This document shows, piece after piece, positions 14,731 through 18,340 of a stretch of 18,340 bases of DNA (position 1 is the first letter of the stretch; the number at the start of each line of letters is the position of its first letter). The notes below the pieces were generated by a model. That model worked only from the letters and a program-made list of their open reading frames with translations. It was not told the origin of the DNA and searched no databases. The DNA lies in NCBI GenBank assembly GCA_900549995.1, contig URQQ01000084.1:1-18340 (forward strand), given 5' to 3'. A program made the position numbers and the translations under genes. Origin of the DNA: an uncultured Lachnospiraceae bacterium. GTDB lineage: Bacteria; Bacillota; Clostridia; Lachnospirales; Lachnospiraceae.

Positions 14731-15216
14731 ATGAGAGCAGCAATTATACCGGTAAATACATTGGAATATAGGGGAGCAAAAAAGGATTTATGCGGTCCTG
14801 TCATTAAAAAAGCAGTAGAGCAGGCCGGATTTGAAGTGAAGTTTTTAAAGGTACTTCCAGAAGCGAAAGATGTGTTGTCAAAAATCATGTCAGTTCTTGC
14901 AGATGAGAGTGTGGCGGATTTGATTATCACTGCCGGGAGTGTCGGATTTACAGATTCAGACTGTATCTCTGAGGCAACAAAGGATGTGATAGAAAAAGAA
15001 CTTCCGGGAATTCCGGAGGCAGTCAGAACGCAGTGTATGAAAATCAGCAGGAAGGCAATGCTTACAAGAGGAACCGCGGGGATCAGGAAAAACACATTGA
15101 TTGTCAATCTTCCGGACAGCCCAAAGGAAGTAAAAGAGGCGTTGGATTATATTATGCCGGAATTACTCTATGCGTCTGAAATTCTGTCTGGTAAGACAAA
15201 TGGTGATAAAGAATGA
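14731..15216 (+). CDS. MogA/MoaB-like molybdopterin-binding domain protein, degenerate site
   Basis: This 161-residue protein has the size and fold pattern of the MogA/MoaB family, which adenylylates or binds molybdopterin. The C-terminal half keeps LTRGTAGIRKNTLIVNLPDS (111-130), matching the family SR...G.R..TLI.NLPG.P block. PEAVRTQ also fits its conserved position. The nucleotide loop, normally GGTG followed by RD-x-T-P-E-A, reads AGSVGFTDSDCISEAT (68-83), so the threonine and RD are lost. This argues against normal molybdopterin adenylyltransferase activity; it could bind another pterin or nucleotide. GGAGG at 14718-14722 is eight bases before the ATG. The stop overlaps the next gene by ATGA, so the two are translationally coupled. 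No other molybdenum cofactor gene is seen here. Confidence 0.82.
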   Translation: MRAAIIPVNTLEYRGAKKDLCGPVIKKAVEQAGFEVKFLKVLPEAKDVLSKIMSVLADESVADLIITAGSVGFTDSDCISEATKDVIEKELPGIPEAVRTQCMKISRKAMLTRGTAGIRKNTLIVNLPDSPKEVKEALDYIMPELLYASEILSGKTNGDKE

Positions 15217-15896
15217 AAGTAACATATTTATACCACAGCGGATTCATGGTGGAAGAAGAGAATACGGTGCTTATTTTTGATTATTTTAAGGGAGAGCTGC
15301 CGGAATTTGATGAAAATAAGCAGGTTTATGTATTTGCGAGCCACAGACACTATGATCATTTTAAAAAGAAAATCTATGACTGGAAAGAAAAATATCCGAA
15401 CATTACTTATATATTATCAGACGATATTCCTTCCAAAAAATATATGGACCATACGGTCTTTATCGGTCCAAATTCTGAGAGGGAGATTGGCAGTATTAAG
15501 GTCAGGACCTTGAAGTCGACAGACGAAGGCGTGGCCTTTTTAGTGTACGCACAGGGGAAGACGCTGTATCATGCAGGAGATTTGAACTGGTGGCACTGGG
15601 AAGAAGAAGGGAACGTCTATAATGAGATGATGAAGCGCAATTACCAGTATGGGATCAGTAAGATTGAAGGGGAACATATCGATGCAGCTTTTGTTCCGGT
15701 AGATCCAAGACTGGGGGATCAGTTCTATTACGGACTGGACTGGTTTATGCGTCATACGGAAACGGAACATGTATTTCCGATGCATTTCTGGGGCAAATGC
15801 TTTATATGCGGGGAAATAAAAAATCATCCGGAGGCAACTCAATACAGGGACAAGATAGAGGAGATTACCGGAGAGAACCAGGTCTTCGTTTTATAA
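15213..15896 (+). CDS. Metallo-beta-lactamase-fold hydrolase (UlaG-like)
   Basis: This 227-residue cytoplasmic protein has a complete dinuclear metal site: H44-x-H46-x-D48-H49 in SHRHYDH, then H120 and D123 in LYHAGD, and H191 in FPMHFWG. The start MKVTYLYHSGFMVE and the arrangement are those of the UlaG/RomA-like group, which includes L-ascorbate-6-phosphate lactonase and broad phosphodiesterase-type hydrolases. Its substrate is unknown. The ATG overlaps the stop of the mogA-like gene by four bases, so the two products are probably made together. Natural candidates include a phosphorylated or cyclic nucleotide or pterin-type compound, but nothing in the sequence settles it. Confidence 0.88.
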   Translation: MKVTYLYHSGFMVEEENTVLIFDYFKGELPEFDENKQVYVFASHRHYDHFKKKIYDWKEKYPNITYILSDDIPSKKYMDHTVFIGPNSEREIGSIKVRTLKSTDEGVAFLVYAQGKTLYHAGDLNWWHWEEEGNVYNEMMKRNYQYGISKIEGEHIDAAFVPVDPRLGDQFYYGLDWFMRHTETEHVFPMHFWGKCFICGEIKNHPEATQYRDKIEEITGENQVFVL

Positions 15897-15912
15897 ATGG
15901 ATATGCATGTAA

Positions 15913-15937
15913 AAGAGCGTGTTGATGACACGCTCTT
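15913..15937 (+). other. Intergenic hairpin without T-run
   Basis: AAGAGCGTGT (15913-15922) pairs perfectly with ACACGCTCTT (15928-15937) around a five-base loop. It is followed by AAGTAATTG, not by a T-tract, so it is more likely an RNA processing or stability element than a full terminator. It lies between the hydrolase and MutS-like genes. Confidence 0.6.
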
Positions 15938-15960
15938 AAGTAATTGACGGGAGAACAAAG

Positions 15961-17655
15961 ATGGACAGTAATTTAAAAGTAGCACTGATAATTTTTGGAA
16001 TTATTGCAGCGGTGATGTTCTTTTTCTATATCAGCGCAAAACAGCAGAAAGAAATGAACCGCATACGCATCAAGAATTCCTGGGGAAAGATTCCGGAAAG
16101 AGAATATGAGTATGAGGAATTTGAGTGTATCAGCCATTATTTCAAACATAAACTGGAAGCGGACAGTTCCATTCCTTACATTGATGATATAACATGGAAC
16201 GACATGGATATGGATTCAATCTTCTGTATGATGAATCAGACTTACAGTTCAGCGGGACAGGAGTATCTTTACTATATGCTGCGGACGCCCGTGACGGATC
16301 AGGAAGTACTCGATCAGCGGGAGAAACTGATCCGTTATTACACGGAACATGCGGCTGAGCGGGTGAAAATGCAGACAGTTTTCAGCGACATAGGAAGAAG
16401 CAGGAAGATTTCCATCATTGATTATATCAGCAGGCTTGAGGGTGTAAAACAGGAGAGCAACGGGAGACATTATCTTCTGCTTGCAGCGTATGTGATAAGC
16501 CTGCTGCTGATGATGTTCCACACAGGGATCGGAATCACGGCACTATTTATCAGTATTGTCTTTGGAATCAGCACGTATTTTAACAGGAAAAGAGAAATTG
16601 AGCCTTATATCATAACATTTGTCTATATTCTGAAGCTACTTAAGGCGGCAGATACCGTATCGAAAGTGAAAATTGCAGAGTTTGATTCTTATACAGACAG
16701 AATCAAAAAGGCAAAATCTGTGTTTTTGAAATTTAAGGCCGGAGCGGTTTTCCTCACTTCGAATGCAGCAGCGGGCGGTGATATTATGGATGCGCTTTTG
16801 GATTACATCCGGATACTGTTTCATGTGGATCTGATTAAATTTAATATGATGAGCCAGGAACTGAACAGACATCAGAAAGAGATCGAAGAAATTCTTGATA
16901 ATATCGGAATTCTGGAGGCTGCGGCTGCGGTGGCATCTTTCAGGGAATATCTTCCATTTTATACTGTGCCGGTGCTGAAAAAGCAGAAAAATGTTTATAT
17001 GAATCTGAAAAATGTATACCATCCGATGATTGCTGAGCCGGTCGCAAACTCTATCGAGGAAGATCGGGGAGTGCTGATCACAGGATCGAATGCTTCAGGT
17101 AAATCTACTTTTTTAAAGACGGCAGGAATCAATGCGATTCTGGCACAGTCTGTAAACACATGCCCTGCGACAGAATATGAGGCTTGCTTTTTCCAGATCT
17201 ATTCCTCCATGGCTTTGTCGGACAACCTTCAGGGGAAGGAGAGTTACTATATCGTGGAGATCAAGTCGCTCAAGAGGATTATCAACCACCGGAACGATGA
17301 GATTCCTGTGTTATGCTTTGTAGACGAGGTGCTGCGGGGGACGAATACCATTGAGAGAATTGCCGCATCGGCTCAGATTTTGAAGAGTCTTGCCAAAGAA
17401 CAGGTTTTATGCTTTGCGGCGACACATGATATTGAACTTACGTATGTGCTTAAGGATGTGTACAGCAATTATCATTTTCAGGAGGATATTAAAGAAAATG
17501 ATATTCTGTTTAACTATCAGCTTCAAAAAGGCAGGGCAACATCCAGAAACGCAATCCGGCTTCTGGGAATTATCGGGTATGACCACGAAATTATCAAAAA
17601 AGCGGATCAGACAGCGGCCCATTTTATGGAAACAGGGGAATGGGCGTTATCATAG
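15961..17655 (+). CDS. Membrane-anchored MutS-family ATPase
   Basis: This 564-residue protein has a hydrophobic N-terminal segment (about 6-24) and a hairpin of two more (about 171-186 and 190-207). The segment at about 75-165 resembles the start of the MutS core (domain III: SSAGQEYLYYMLRTP). A complete MutS-type ABC ATPase follows: Walker A GSNASGKST (375-383), a signature-like region about 414-435, Walker B LCFVDE (451-456) with the MutS hallmark GTNTIER (460-466), and the H-loop ATHD (487-490). The mismatch-recognition domain I with its F-x-E motif is absent, as is any Smr domain, so it is neither MutS1 nor MutS2. Related proteins are annotated as MutS-related ATPases and are little studied. 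GGGAG is seven bases before the ATG. Confidence 0.88.
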   Translation: MDSNLKVALIIFGIIAAVMFFFYISAKQQKEMNRIRIKNSWGKIPEREYEYEEFECISHYFKHKLEADSSIPYIDDITWNDMDMDSIFCMMNQTYSSAGQEYLYYMLRTPVTDQEVLDQREKLIRYYTEHAAERVKMQTVFSDIGRSRKISIIDYISRLEGVKQESNGRHYLLLAAYVISLLLMMFHTGIGITALFISIVFGISTYFNRKREIEPYIITFVYILKLLKAADTVSKVKIAEFDSYTDRIKKAKSVFLKFKAGAVFLTSNAAAGGDIMDALLDYIRILFHVDLIKFNMMSQELNRHQKEIEEILDNIGILEAAAAVASFREYLPFYTVPVLKKQKNVYMNLKNVYHPMIAEPVANSIEEDRGVLITGSNASGKSTFLKTAGINAILAQSVNTCPATEYEACFFQIYSSMALSDNLQGKESYYIVEIKSLKRIINHRNDEIPVLCFVDEVLRGTNTIERIAASAQILKSLAKEQVLCFAATHDIELTYVLKDVYSNYHFQEDIKENDILFNYQLQKGRATSRNAIRLLGIIGYDHEIIKKADQTAAHFMETGEWALS

Positions 17656-17673
17656 GGCAAAGGAGTAAGAGAA

Positions 17674-18147
17674 ATGCTAGTAAAAATATACACAGACGGT
17701 GCAGCCAGAGGGAATCCGGACGGACCGGGAGGATACGGCACCGTGCTTGAATATCTGGATTCCAAAGGAGAGCTTCACGTAAAGGAACTGTCCTGCGGGT
17801 ATAAGAAGACAACAAATAACAGAATGGAACTGATGGCTGTCATCGCTGGACTCGAGTCCTTAAACAGACCATGTGAAGTGGAAATTTATTCAGATTCCAA
17901 GTATGTTGTCGATGCCTTCAATCAGAGATGGATTGATGGATGGATAAAAAAGGGCTGGAAACGGGGAAAGAACGAACCGGTAAAGAATATCGACTTGTGG
18001 AAACGGCTGTTGAAGGCAAAAGAGGCACACCAGGTGCGTTTTATCTGGGTGAAGGGGCATGATGGACATCCGCAGAATGAGCGCTGTGATACGCTTGCAA
18101 CAACAGCGGCAGACGGAGACCAGCTGCTTACGGATGAGGGAATCTGA
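17674..18147 (+). CDS. rnhA: Ribonuclease HI
   Basis: RNase HI cleaves the RNA strand of RNA-DNA hybrids (R-loops, primers). The 157-residue protein has all catalytic acids: D8 in YTDGAARGNP, E52 in NNRMEL, D74 in YSDSKY and D139 in NERCD. The mobile H129 is in VKGHDGH. The basic protrusion (about 84-100, WIKKGWKRGK) of E. coli-type RNase HI is present. AAAGGAG (17659-17665) is eight bases before the ATG. It follows the MutS-like gene by 18 bases and probably shares its transcript. It lies just upstream of the RNase P RNA gene, which has its own promoter. Confidence 0.97.
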   Translation: MLVKIYTDGAARGNPDGPGGYGTVLEYLDSKGELHVKELSCGYKKTTNNRMELMAVIAGLESLNRPCEVEIYSDSKYVVDAFNQRWIDGWIKKGWKRGKNEPVKNIDLWKRLLKAKEAHQVRFIWVKGHDGHPQNERCDTLATTAADGDQLLTDEGI

Positions 18148-18202
18148 GTCTGTTCCTGTAAGAGAGGATAGCGAAATCTACAGAAGATTTAAAAAGTGGC
18201 AC

Positions 18203-18231
18203 TTTACAACAGCATTATGAAGTGGTAAAAT
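18203..18231 (+). promoter_or_regulatory. Promoter of RNase P RNA
   Basis: TTTACA (18203-18208), 17-base spacer, TAAAAT (18226-18231). Transcription is expected to begin near 18238. The 55 bases between rnhA and this promoter hold only a weak 6-bp hairpin (18174-18190) followed by A-rich sequence. Confidence 0.75.
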
Positions 18232-18237
18232 CACAGA

Positions 18238-18340
18238 GGATATGGAAGTAAGACAGACAATCGCGGCTGCAGGTGCCGAAAGGCCGCAGACGAGGAAAGT
18301 CCGGGCTTCACAGGGCAGGATGCCGGATAACGTCCGGTGG
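18238..18340 (+). ncRNA. rnpB: RNase P RNA (class A), 5' part
   Basis: This is the catalytic RNA of RNase P, which matures tRNA 5' ends. The hallmark conserved region GAGGAAAGTCCGGGCT (18292-18307) is followed by CACAGGGCAGGATGCC and a TAACG-x-CCGG segment, as in class A RNase P RNAs. Upstream, GCGGC and GCCGC (about 18264-18288) form the P3-type stem. The gene runs off the right edge, and about a quarter of the molecule is visible. The 5' end is inferred from the promoter. Confidence 0.93.

Noticed and set aside
15913..15937. Intrinsic terminator after the metallo-hydrolase gene
   Set aside because: The stem is good but no T-run follows, so I list it only as an intergenic hairpin.

Overview
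The window looks like chromosome of a spore-forming, low-to-mid GC Bacillota, most likely class Clostridia and probably Lachnospiraceae. Supporting points are a full-length spoIVA, the der-plsY-gpsA lipid/GTPase block, strong AGGAGG-type ribosome binding sites, sigma-A promoters of the TTTACA-N17-TAAAAT type, and protein sequences typical of gut clostridia. No mobile element, phage gene, CRISPR array, tRNA or rRNA was seen. || Layout. 1-656 (-): the 5' part of a PRPP synthetase gene running off the left edge, divergent from der. 878-3870 (+): der, plsY and gpsA in one tight operon, closed by a bidirectional terminator. 3922-7399: a LysR-type regulator (-) divergent from a YdiB-like quinate/shikimate dehydrogenase and an NCS2-like permease (+), which reads as a small uptake and oxidation module. 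7439-8368 (-): a cation diffusion facilitator. 8583-12431 (+): a 1282-residue PAS/GGDEF/PAS/GAF/GGDEF/EAL cyclic-di-GMP protein. 12508-13980 (+): spoIVA, whose Shine-Dalgarno sits in the 3' arm of a 14-bp perfect hairpin. 14057-15896 (+): a very short CobU-like P-loop protein, a MogA/MoaB-like protein with a degenerate active-site loop, and a metallo-beta-lactamase-fold hydrolase. 15961-17655 (+): a membrane-anchored MutS-type ATPase. 17674-18147 (+): RNase HI. 18238-end (+): the 5' part of RNase P RNA behind a clear promoter. || How the parts relate. In other Firmicutes der, gpsA and spoIVA lie close together. Here about 8.6 kb of regulatory and transport genes, in mixed orientations and each unit with its own promoter or terminator, separates gpsA from spoIVA, so this looks like an accessory insertion in a conserved block. 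|| The most unusual feature is a modular, structured repeat present twice, about 9.4 kb apart on opposite strands: 4817-5015 (-) in front of the lysR-type gene and 14424-14642 (+) in front of the mogA-like gene. Both copies begin with the same 27 nt, which contain an extended -10 promoter motif. Both contain a small hairpin with a compensatory base-pair change, and both carry different two-part hairpins at the same place. Each copy would be the structured 5' leader of the gene behind it. This, the spoIVA leader hairpin and the CobU-like/MogA-like/hydrolase cluster are the best candidates for undescribed biology.
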